Shown here: one piece after another, positions 15,610 to 22,823 of the stretch | Layout of the letters: each line of letters begins with the position of its first letter | Numbering within the stretch: position 1 is the first letter of the stretch | Assembly: GCF_001456355.1 (NCBI RefSeq) | Contig: NZ_CP010271.1 | Coordinates: 2,170,001 to 2,234,000 of the forward strand | Direction of reading: 5' to 3' | Source: Mycobacteroides saopaulense | GTDB taxonomy: Bacteria; Actinomycetota; Actinomycetes; Mycobacteriales; Mycobacteriaceae | DNA length: 64,000 bases | Made by a program: the position numbers and the translations under genes | Notes under the pieces: model-generated | The model's database searches: none | Told to the model about the DNA's origin: nothing | What the model saw: only the letters and a program-made list of their open reading frames with translations

Positions 15610-16535
15610 CTCGGCGTCGTCGCGGTGACCTTTCGTAGATGTGTCCGCATGGCCGTCACGCTGCCGAATCCGCATTGTGCGGCAATCGATTCCATGGTCA
15701 TGTCGGTATTCTCCAGCAATTCGCGAGCGCGGGTGGCGCGCTGCACGTCGAGCCAGCGCTTGGGCGTCGTGCCCACTTCCTCGCCGAAGCGGCGGTTGAA
15801 CGTCCGAAGGCTCAGATGTGCGTGGCGGGCCAGTGTGGACACATCGTCGACATCGGCGAGACGCTCGGCCGCCCAGCTCAACGTGGGGCCGATACCACTG
15901 GAATCGTGAGATGTCTTGCTCGGCGGAATGAACTGAGCCTGCCCGCCGTCACGGTGCGGCGCCATCACGTTCCAGCGGGCCATATCCGACGCCGCGGCGG
16001 CCCCCAACTCGCGTCGCACCACGTGCAGGCACAGGTCCATGCCGGCCGACAGTCCCGCCGAGGTGAGGATGTCGCCATCGTCCACATACAGCGCATCGGG
16101 CCGCAGATCGACCAGCGGATAGAGCCTGCGCATGTCGTCGCAGTACTCCCAATGCGTGGTGGCGGGCCTCCCGTCCAGCAAGCCCGCGGCGGCGAGGACG
16201 AATGCGCCCAGGCAGATGCTGAACAACACCGCCCCACGTTGATGGGCGCTCGTCAGTGCGCCCAACACCTCGTCCGGTGGCGGGTAGTCGTGGGGGGCGC
16301 GTGCGGGAACGACGACGATGTCGGCGGTCTCAAGCGCATCGATGCCGTGTTCCACTTCGAGATTGAAACCATCTGGCGTCCAGACACTTCCAGGACGATG
16401 GCCACAGGTCACCAGATCGAATCCGTCCGGCTGGCCCGAGCGGCCCGGCCCTCTGCGGAACATCTGCACGGCGCACGCCAAGTCGTAGGTGATGACGCCG
16501 TCGAGAGCGAGTGCCGCCACCGTCTTGGTGCCCAT
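15582..16535 (-). CDS. GlxA-type AraC family regulator with DJ-1/PfpI domain
   Basis: A 317-residue regulator. Residues 1-180 form a DJ-1/PfpI-like domain (VAALALDGVITYDLA; FSICLGAFVLAAAGLLDGR with the nucleophile-elbow Cys). Residues 215-317 carry two AraC helix-turn-helices (LARHAHLSLRTFNRRFGEEV; IAAQCGFGSVTAMRTHLRKV). Such regulators usually activate adjacent genes; the divergent HD-domain gene is the obvious candidate. Intergenic TGGCAT repeats probably form its binding site. Confidence 0.88.
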   Translation of the reverse strand: MGTKTVAALALDGVITYDLACAVQMFRRGPGRSGQPDGFDLVTCGHRPGSVWTPDGFNLEVEHGIDALETADIVVVPARAPHDYPPPDEVLGALTSAHQRGAVLFSICLGAFVLAAAGLLDGRPATTHWEYCDDMRRLYPLVDLRPDALYVDDGDILTSAGLSAGMDLCLHVVRRELGAAAASDMARWNVMAPHRDGGQAQFIPPSKTSHDSSGIGPTLSWAAERLADVDDVSTLARHAHLSLRTFNRRFGEEVGTTPKRWLDVQRATRARELLENTDMTMESIAAQCGFGSVTAMRTHLRKVTATTPSAYRRAFRR

Positions 16536-16544
16536 ACCTCACTA

Positions 16545-16579
16545 TGGCATGAATCCGAGCATCTGTGGCATTCATGCCA
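16545..16579. promoter_or_regulatory. TGGCAT inverted repeats in divergent promoter region
   Basis: TGGCATGAAT (16545-16554) and its exact complement ATTCATGCCA (16570-16579) form a 10-bp inverted repeat with a 15-bp gap; a second dyad, TGGCA-TTCA-TGCCA, overlaps at 16566-16579. The gap between the AraC-type gene (start 16535) and the HD gene (start 16616) is only 80 bp, so this is the likely regulator site. Confidence 0.55.
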
Positions 16580-16615
16580 CTGGCCGCCGTCGGCGCCGCG
16601 GTCTTGACTCACAAG

Positions 16616-17368
16616 ATGACGACGACCGAATTGGACTGGCACTGGGCGACCCGAACCGGTGGCGAGGTCTCCAGCGCCCAACGGCGTGCTCTGTTGGGCC
16701 GTTTGTTTCGCGCATTGCCCGCGATGGTTGGCGATGCGGTCAAAACCCGGGTGGGCCGTCGTGGGCAGGGTCGAGTCGAGTTCGAGTCGATCGCCGTGCC
16801 CGATTCCGCGCTTGCGCTCGCGGCCGAGCAGGAGGCGCGGGATTGTGTCACCGGGCACGTGCTTGAACACTCGTACCGCACATACTTCTTCGGAAAGGCA
16901 TTGGCACTGCTGGACGGTGTGCAAGTCGACGACGAACTCGTATACGTCTCCAGCCTGCTGCATGATCTGCAGCTGGAGCACCCGACACCGGGGCGGTGTT
17001 TCGCGGTGGTCGGTGGTGAGCGCGCCGCGCAGTTCGTCAGGGCTCATGGGGCTCCCGAGGATCGTGCGGAGGCCGTCGGCGCCGCGATCGCGGCGCACAT
17101 CACGCTGGGAGCCAGCGAAAACCTTGCAGACCCAGGTGGATTCGTATCGGCGGGGGCGGGCACCGACGTGTTCGGGCTACGGCTGTCAGACCTCGACGCC
17201 GCGTGGGTAGAGGAGCTACTGCGCCGGCACCCCCGATTGGAATTCAAGCGACACATGCTCAAGGCGTGGGCGAACGAAGGCGCAGCGGTGCCCAGGGGGC
17301 GGGCGGCGTGGCTGACTCGCTATGCGGCGTTCCCGCTGCTGGTCAAGGCCGCACCCTTCAGCGAGTAG
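16616..17368 (+). CDS. HD domain protein (cyanamide hydratase-like)
   Basis: A 250-residue HD-domain protein. Metal ligands are visible as LEHSYRTYFFGKALA (first His), VSSLLHDLQLEH (the HD pair) and IAAHITLGASEN (later His). Related proteins include cyanamide hydratase-like hydrolases and predicted phosphohydrolases; the substrate is unknown. ATG 16616 begins the conserved part; an in-frame ATG at 16574 would add 14 residues and lie inside the regulatory repeats, so it is less likely. Probably controlled by the divergent GlxA-type regulator. Confidence 0.78.
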   Translation: MTTTELDWHWATRTGGEVSSAQRRALLGRLFRALPAMVGDAVKTRVGRRGQGRVEFESIAVPDSALALAAEQEARDCVTGHVLEHSYRTYFFGKALALLDGVQVDDELVYVSSLLHDLQLEHPTPGRCFAVVGGERAAQFVRAHGAPEDRAEAVGAAIAAHITLGASENLADPGGFVSAGAGTDVFGLRLSDLDAAWVEELLRRHPRLEFKRHMLKAWANEGAAVPRGRAAWLTRYAAFPLLVKAAPFSE

Positions 17369-17371
17369 TGG

Positions 17372-18637
17372 TTACTGCTGTAACAGCCTGCGCAGCAGAT
17401 GTAGGGCGACGGTGGTTGCGCGCTCGCGAATCTGGTTGCGATTACCCGGGATGACAACCCGGAGATCGGCCTTCTCCCCCGCCGCGGTCTTCGCGCAGAA
17501 ACACACCGTTCCCACCGGCTTGTCCGGCGTACCGCCGCCCGGCCCGGCAACGCCCGTGGTGGACACCGCGACATCGGCACCCAGCGCCTTCAGCGCACCG
17601 TCCGCCATGGCCTCGGCGACCTGCGGTGACACCGCCCCATGACTGGTGAGCAGCTGTGGATCCACATGCAGCTGACCCACTTTGACGTCATTGGCGTAGC
17701 TGATGACACCGCCCAGGAAGTACGCGGATGAACCCGGAACATCGGCGATCCGGGCCCCCAACAACCCCGCGGTACACGACTCGGCAACGGCCAGACGTCT
17801 CCCGCTCAGCAACCGGGCCACCAGCTCATCGACGGTCGAACCGTCGGAAGAGAACAGCGCCGAACCATGCCGGGTGTGGATGAACTCATGGAGGCGATCC
17901 CAGATGGGGCCGGCAGACGACTCGAATCGGGTGACCACCTCCACCTCACTACGCCGCAGGCAGGTGGTGATCTCCAGTGCGCCAAGGCTTCCCAGCTCCG
18001 ATTCGGCGAGCCGGAGGGTCTCGGCGATATCCGGTTCGGTGATGCCGTACAGGCGCAGGGTGGTCTGTTCGATGGCCGCGGCGTCTTCTCCCACCAGCGC
18101 CCGGAAGGGCGCGGCATCGACGGCCGACGACCACATCCGTTGAAGCTCGTGCGGGGGCCCCGGCAGCACGATGATGACCACCTTGCCCTTGCACATGATT
18201 GCACCGGGTGCGGTGCCTACCGGATCCAGCGCCTGTCCCTGCGCAGGTACGAGCGCCTGTTTGGCAATGCCGACACGCAACGCCTCCCAGTCGACGTTCT
18301 CCCAGCGCTTCGCCATCGGCCGCAGCCGATCCATGATGGCAGCTTCTAGGGCGGCATTGAAAATGAGTGTGGTACCGGCGAATTCGGCCACGGTGGGCAG
18401 CGTCATGTCGTCTGCGGTGGGCCCGAGTCCGCCGGAGGTGACGATGAGATCGACCCCTTGATCGGCGAGAAACTCCAGTTGCGCTATCAGATCCTCTTTG
18501 CGGTCCCCGCAGACGCAGATATGGGCTACGTCAACCCCCACTTCTCGGAGATGCTCGGAAAGCCATGGCCCGTTTGCGTCGGCGACCCGCCCGGTGAGGA
18601 CTTCGGTGCCCGTGACCACGATTCCCGCGCGCAACAT
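17372..18637 (-). CDS. cinA: CinA family nicotinamide-nucleotide amidohydrolase
   Basis: A 421-residue two-domain protein. The N-terminal MoaB/MogA-like domain (IVVTGTEVLTGRVADANGPW; VTSGGLGPTADDMT) belongs to the COG1058 pyrophosphatase family. The C-terminal domain (LAVAESCTAGLLGARIADVPG through STTGVAGPGGGTPDKPVGTV) is the NMN amidohydrolase. Together they recycle pyridine nucleotides. Full length for the family. Its end lies 4 bp from the convergent HD gene's end. Confidence 0.93.
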   Translation of the reverse strand: MLRAGIVVTGTEVLTGRVADANGPWLSEHLREVGVDVAHICVCGDRKEDLIAQLEFLADQGVDLIVTSGGLGPTADDMTLPTVAEFAGTTLIFNAALEAAIMDRLRPMAKRWENVDWEALRVGIAKQALVPAQGQALDPVGTAPGAIMCKGKVVIIVLPGPPHELQRMWSSAVDAAPFRALVGEDAAAIEQTTLRLYGITEPDIAETLRLAESELGSLGALEITTCLRRSEVEVVTRFESSAGPIWDRLHEFIHTRHGSALFSSDGSTVDELVARLLSGRRLAVAESCTAGLLGARIADVPGSSAYFLGGVISYANDVKVGQLHVDPQLLTSHGAVSPQVAEAMADGALKALGADVAVSTTGVAGPGGGTPDKPVGTVCFCAKTAAGEKADLRVVIPGNRNQIRERATTVALHLLRRLLQQ

Positions 18638-18668
18638 GTCAGCAGCCTAGGCCGGTACGTTCGATGGC

Positions 18669-19076
18669 ATGACTGTGGGCATCGACGAAGGCGCCGTCAT
18701 CGAATACATCATCACGACGTTCCCGGATCTACAACACGAGGTTGTGCAGGGCAATTGGTTCTTTTTCCGCGGCGACGACCGTCAGGTGCCGGTGATCACC
18801 CTGATGTCCAACGAGGCATTCGACACGTACTCAGATTTGGGGCGCCCGGCGGTGTATCGACTCAACATCGGGGTCGGCGGTGACACTTTTGCGAACATCG
18901 CGGGAGGCTGCGATGTCTCGGTAGAGGTCGACTACACCGAGTTCGATCGGATCCTGCCTCATCCGGAGTATGGCGGTGCCAAATGGATATGCGTGGTCAA
19001 TCCGGGTGAGGACACCTTTGCCGACGTCGTCAGGCCGTTGTTGGCCGAGGCCTGTGCACGTGGCCGACAGAACTAG
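18669..19076 (+). CDS. DUF6194-like protein
   Basis: A 135-residue soluble protein with the pattern of DUF6194 (VIEYIITTFPDLQ; WFFFRGDDR; GRPAVYRLNIGVG; HPEYGGAKWICVVNPGEDTF). No function is known. ATG 18669 lies seven bases after TACGTT (18656-18661), so the transcript is probably leaderless. It is divergent from cinA, and its stop overlaps the stop of the following convergent gene. Confidence 0.78.
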   Translation: MTVGIDEGAVIEYIITTFPDLQHEVVQGNWFFFRGDDRQVPVITLMSNEAFDTYSDLGRPAVYRLNIGVGGDTFANIAGGCDVSVEVDYTEFDRILPHPEYGGAKWICVVNPGEDTFADVVRPLLAEACARGRQN

Positions 19077-20146
19077 ATACCCGCCACGTACGCCCATAGT
19101 TCACGCCCGCCGAAGGACTCGCCCAGACTCGGCAGCGTCGGCCCCTCGCTCTGGAAGCCGTGCGCGGCGAGGGCGCCGATCAGGTGTTGGTCATCGACCC
19201 GTGGCGCAACGACGATCCGTCTCGTGGTCGCGGGACCGAGGGCCATGCGCCCGGCCAGGTCGGCGATGGTCGGGGTGAGTGCGTCCTCGGGCGCATCGGG
19301 ACGTGGTCTGCCGATGAGCTCGGTCGTGGAGCTACCCGGGTCGACGGCTATCTCGACGGTGCCCGCAGGCCGGTCGGCCACCACCTCGATCTGGCGGTCC
19401 GGGGCAGCAGCCACGGTGCGCCGACAGCGACTGCGGAGTTCGTAGTGCCCACGCGCCACCAGGTCACCCCACGAGACCGCCGTCCGGCGTCCGACCTTCC
19501 ACGAAGGCATGTTGTTCGAGAGTGCATCTCGCGCGCGGCGGAGCGTGGCAAGATTCTCGGTTGAGTTGCTCTGGAACCAAATCTGGTGATCGGTTGGCCG
19601 GCCGCCGTATTCGCGGAGCCGACGGCATGTTTGCAGCTGTGACCAGCCGACCGACTCGGCCAGTTTCTGCACCGCGACGTTCTGCACCGCAAGCGGCGCC
19701 ACTGCGTGCGGAACGTCGGGGTTGGCCTCGAATCCGGCGATGATCAGGGATGTTTGTGCCCACTTGGTCACCGTGTGGGGAACCCCGGCGGTCCATGTCG
19801 ATACCTCGGTGCCGCCCGTGCGCGGGTGTCGCCCCGCCATGCTCAGGTGCCCCAGCACGCGTTCACGACCCGCATCGAGGTGTACGAGCAGATATGAGGC
19901 CCCACCGCGTGCCACGTCGGCCAGGGCCTGCTTCCAGGTGTCGATCCACATGTACGGCGAATGCGCCGCGGCCCAGGACATGTCCGTGCGGCCGAAGGCC
20001 GGTGCCAGCCGCTTTTCGTAACGCAGATTGGTTTCTCGCCAGGACGGCCCGTCGGAGAGCCGCGGCGTGCGCAGCATGACGGTCATTCCGTCGATTTCGA
20101 CCGGACCCAGGCAGCTCGGGGCGACCGGTCGATGACTCGCATGCAT
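19073..20146 (-). CDS. GNAT-like two-domain protein, paralogue A
   Basis: A 357-residue protein. Residues about 18-190 resemble a RimJ/RimL-type N-acetyltransferase (MTVMLRTPRLSDGPSWRETN; YLLVHLDAGRERVLGHLSMAG; ANPDVPHAVAPLAVQN; LAESVGWSQLQT). Residues about 200-357 form a second domain of unknown type ending PSLGESFGGRELWAYVAGI. It is a clear paralogue of the next gene upstream. ATG 20146 gives an N-terminus matching the paralogue. The acetyl-CoA loop is not fully canonical, so activity is unproven. Confidence 0.72.
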   Translation of the reverse strand: MHASHRPVAPSCLGPVEIDGMTVMLRTPRLSDGPSWRETNLRYEKRLAPAFGRTDMSWAAAHSPYMWIDTWKQALADVARGGASYLLVHLDAGRERVLGHLSMAGRHPRTGGTEVSTWTAGVPHTVTKWAQTSLIIAGFEANPDVPHAVAPLAVQNVAVQKLAESVGWSQLQTCRRLREYGGRPTDHQIWFQSNSTENLATLRRARDALSNNMPSWKVGRRTAVSWGDLVARGHYELRSRCRRTVAAAPDRQIEVVADRPAGTVEIAVDPGSSTTELIGRPRPDAPEDALTPTIADLAGRMALGPATTRRIVVAPRVDDQHLIGALAAHGFQSEGPTLPSLGESFGGRELWAYVAGI

Positions 20147-20229
20147 CACGGCAGGGTAGCGCACCATGCCGCGGATGCATCGGTGATTAATCGCCCACTG
20201 CGAGAAGGCGATTGCGGTGTACAGGCTGT

Positions 20230-21387
20230 CTATTTCGGCTGCGCGGTGGTCAACAGCGTCCACATCCGGCGTTTGACGCCGGGCTCTCCGAGGCTTGGTG
20301 GCGCCTCCCCCTCGTCGAGGAAGCCCTGTGCGGCAAGCCGGTCGGCGAGCGCTGAGTCGACGTCGCGGACCGCGACGACCGTCCGTCGCGACCCGTCCGG
20401 CCGATCTGCCAGATGGCTCGCGAGGATGGACACCACCGAGATGCGGGCAGCGTCCGATATCGAAGAGCTCAGCCGGGGCACCAGCTCCGTTGTCGAGGTT
20501 CCGGCGTCGGAATGAACATCGACCGAACCCCCCGGGTGCCCGCCGACCAAGACGCGGTACCGACCACGATCCGCCGGTTCGATGCGTATCACTTCCCCAC
20601 TGGTGGAGGATATTTCGAATGAGCGAACGGATGCCGGAGCGTGCCATCTGCGACGCACCAGCTGGCGGGCGCGGATAACGGCAAATCGCGCCCATGCGGT
20701 CAGGTATTCGGCCGGCGGCGCACTGGATGTGGGCGGCGCGAGATCCATTTTCGCGAGGGGGATCTCCGTCAGTCGACGCCTGATCCAATCCCGATAGTCG
20801 GCCGTGTTGGCGAGAAGCCAGATGTGATGGTCCGACAACTGCCCGTCGTAGGCGCGCAACGCGCGACGTGTTTGTAGCTGGGTCCACCCCATGGACTCGG
20901 AGAACCGGTTTGCGCGGATATTCGACACGGCAACCGGCGCCAGGGCATGTGGGAGGTTGGGGCTTGCGTCGAATGCCGAGAGCACCGTGGTCAACTGGGC
21001 CCACGCACTCACCGCCGCCGGGACATCGACAGCCCACGAGGAGACCTCCGCGCCCCCGGTGCGCGGATCATGTCCGGTCATCGAGAAATGGCCGAGGACC
21101 TTTTCGGCACCGTCGTCGATACGTACCAGCAGATACGAGACGCCTCCCGCGCGCGCATCCGCGAGGGCCGACCGCCAGGTGTCCACCCACATGACCGGAG
21201 AATGTGCGCTCTCCCAGTCCATGTCGTCGCGATGGAACGCCGGTGAGAGTCTCGCGGTGAACGTCAGTGCGGTTTCTCGCCAGGACGGGCCGTCCGCCAG
21301 CCGGGGTGGCCGCAGCGTCACGGTCATCCCCTCGATCGTGACGGGGCCGCGGTCCACCGACAACCGGGTCTGACATTTGCTGCGCAC
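20230..21387 (-). CDS. GNAT-like two-domain protein, paralogue B
   Basis: A 385-residue paralogue of the gene downstream, same strand, 83 bp apart. Shared segments include the LRxPRLxDGPSWRET block, AHSPVMWVDTWRSALADARAG, VLGHFSMTGHDPRTGGAEVS and the C-terminal PPSLGEPGVKRRMWTLL. The N-terminal half is RimJ/RimL-like; the C-terminal half is unassigned. GTG 21385-21387 is the furthest plausible start; ATG at 21327 (MTVTLRPPRL) is possible. Together the two genes are a tandem duplication whose copies have diverged considerably. Confidence 0.72.
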   Translation of the reverse strand: MRSKCQTRLSVDRGPVTIEGMTVTLRPPRLADGPSWRETALTFTARLSPAFHRDDMDWESAHSPVMWVDTWRSALADARAGGVSYLLVRIDDGAEKVLGHFSMTGHDPRTGGAEVSSWAVDVPAAVSAWAQLTTVLSAFDASPNLPHALAPVAVSNIRANRFSESMGWTQLQTRRALRAYDGQLSDHHIWLLANTADYRDWIRRRLTEIPLAKMDLAPPTSSAPPAEYLTAWARFAVIRARQLVRRRWHAPASVRSFEISSTSGEVIRIEPADRGRYRVLVGGHPGGSVDVHSDAGTSTTELVPRLSSSISDAARISVVSILASHLADRPDGSRRTVVAVRDVDSALADRLAAQGFLDEGEAPPSLGEPGVKRRMWTLLTTAQPK

Positions 21388-21428
21388 CGGGCAAGGCTAC
21401 CGCAGAAACGTTCGCTATGCGAGAACGG

Positions 21429-21872
21429 TCAGCCGCCGGGAACCAGGACGAGCGGAACCCGCCTCGCGCCGATGAGGCGATGCGACACCGATTGCCCGAG
21501 GAGGGTGTCGAGTGCCGACGCGGGTCCTCCCCGTGGACTCCCCAGGACGATCATCAAAGCGTCATGCCGCTGCGCCACCGCGAGAAGCTGAACGGCAGTG
21601 GGGCCGTGTGCCCGGTGGTATTCCCACGACACGTCACTGGCTGCGAGTTCGTCGTGCGCCGCGGCTTCGGCGGCGTCAACAGCCGTGCGCGACTGTGATT
21701 CCCAGTTATCGCCGTCGGGGTCCAACGGCTCGTCGTCCATGTCCTGGATGTGCACAACGTGCACGTGTGCGGCCAGCCGTCGCCCCAGATCGACCGCGAA
21801 GCGTAGTGCTGCGGTGCTTGGCGGATAGTGGTCCCATCCGACCACCAAGTGGGCGGCGGGTGACTCGCTCAT
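21429..21872 (-). CDS. Universal stress protein (UspA family)
   Basis: A 147-residue single-domain Usp protein (LVVGWDHYPPSTAALRFAVD; ALMIVLGSPRGGPASALDTLLGQSVSHRLIG; VPLVLVPGG). The G-x2-G-x9-G-S/T ATP-binding pattern near residues 115-130 is partly kept. It starts 10 bp after the stop of the second crcB gene and is the third gene of the fluoride-riboswitch transcription unit, an unusual association. Confidence 0.87.
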   Translation of the reverse strand: MSESPAAHLVVGWDHYPPSTAALRFAVDLGRRLAAHVHVVHIQDMDDEPLDPDGDNWESQSRTAVDAAEAAAHDELAASDVSWEYHRAHGPTAVQLLAVAQRHDALMIVLGSPRGGPASALDTLLGQSVSHRLIGARRVPLVLVPGG

Positions 21873-21882
21873 AGCTCCATCC

Positions 21883-22254
21883 TCACGCCAACGCCCATCC
21901 CAGCGCCAGCCCCGCCGCACATGCGCCGACAGAGCCGAGCAATGTCCCAAATGTGTTGTACAGCGCCAGTGCCCACCGTCGCTGCTCGATCAACCGCACC
22001 GACTCGACACTGGCGGTGCTGAAGGTTGTGTAGCCGCCGCAGAATCCGGTGCCCAGCAGGGTGAGCAGTTGCGGGGACGCGTGGTGGAACACCACCAGTC
22101 CGGCCAGCAGGCCGATGAGGGCCGATCCGGTGAGGTTGATGAACAGCGTCGTCCAGGGAAACCGACGGGTCCACCGGTACTTGACGGCCGAATCCACCAC
22201 GAATCGCAGTACCGCTCCCAGCGCCCCGGCCAGGATGACCGCCACGACCATCAT
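21883..22254 (-). CDS. crcB: Fluoride channel subunit CrcB/Fluc
   Basis: A 123-residue four-helix membrane protein exporting fluoride. Family motifs: GALGAVLRFVVDS, TLFINLTGSALIGLL (the conserved Asn) and GTGFCGGYTTFSTASVE (Na+-site and Phe-box region). Adjacent crcB pairs usually form heterodimeric channels in antiparallel orientation. Its ATG overlaps the stop of the first crcB gene. Confidence 0.93.
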   Translation of the reverse strand: MMVVAVILAGALGAVLRFVVDSAVKYRWTRRFPWTTLFINLTGSALIGLLAGLVVFHHASPQLLTLLGTGFCGGYTTFSTASVESVRLIEQRRWALALYNTFGTLLGSVGACAAGLALGWALA

Positions 22255-22721
22255 TCGGGACCGCCCGAATAGCGTGCGAGAACTCGGGCCGCGGCGGCTA
22301 TCCCGCCCAGCGCGGCGACCAAGCCCGCCGTGACGCTGACCAACGCATACGCCACGCCGGTGAGCAGGAATCCGTTACGCGTGAGGGTGTCGATCTCCAG
22401 TGCGAGTGCGCTGTACGTGGTGAAGGCGCCACAAAGACCCGTTCCGAGAAACAGCCGGATGCGCTGACGCCAGCCGCCATCGGGTCCGAGCAGGGTGAGT
22501 GCCTCCAGGGCCGCACCGAGGATGAACGCTCCGGACAGATTGGCCGCGAATGTTCCCCACGGCCAGGAAGCACCCGAGGCCGGCCACATCTGCTCGAACC
22601 AAAAGCGCAGCGCTGTCCCGCATACCCCGCCGAGGAACACCGAGAGCAGGGCGGAGGGTCGTAGGTGAAGCCGCGGATGCGGAGACTTCGGGGGGTGTCC
22701 ACCGGTCACACTCGGTCCCAT
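22251..22721 (-). CDS. crcB: Fluoride channel subunit CrcB/Fluc (first of pair)
   Basis: A 156-residue CrcB protein: SALLSVFLGGVCGTALRFWF, FAANLSGAFILGAAL and GTGLCGAFTTYSALALE match the conserved helices, after a Pro/His-rich N-terminal extension. The start is uncertain: ATG 22721, ATG 22736 and GTG 22742 are in frame, the last two overlapping the riboswitch end; no clear Shine-Dalgarno is present. Transcription is predicted to be controlled by the fluoride riboswitch directly upstream. Confidence 0.88.
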   Translation of the reverse strand: MGPSVTGGHPPKSPHPRLHLRPSALLSVFLGGVCGTALRFWFEQMWPASGASWPWGTFAANLSGAFILGAALEALTLLGPDGGWRQRIRLFLGTGLCGAFTTYSALALEIDTLTRNGFLLTGVAYALVSVTAGLVAALGGIAAAARVLARYSGGPE

Positions 22722-22737
22722 CGTGTTACGACACATC

Positions 22738-22800
22738 AACACAGGAACTATCAGCCATCAGTGGCGGTTCGGGACAAGCCCCGGCGAGATCCATCGCGCG
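22738..22800 (-). promoter_or_regulatory. Fluoride riboswitch (crcB motif)
   Basis: Read on the minus strand from 22800, the RNA has GCGAUGGAUCUCGC, then CCGAACCGCC, then GGCUGAUAGUUCCUG, the blocks of the crcB/fluoride aptamer. The loop GGAUCU can pair with AGUUCC (one mismatch) as the expected pseudoknot, and GCC...GGC closes the inner stem. A TATATT -10 element (22811-22806) places transcription start at about 22799, exactly at the aptamer's 5' end. The two crcB genes follow immediately. Confidence 0.82.
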
Positions 22801-22823
22801 TGATGAATATAGCGCGAGGTGTG

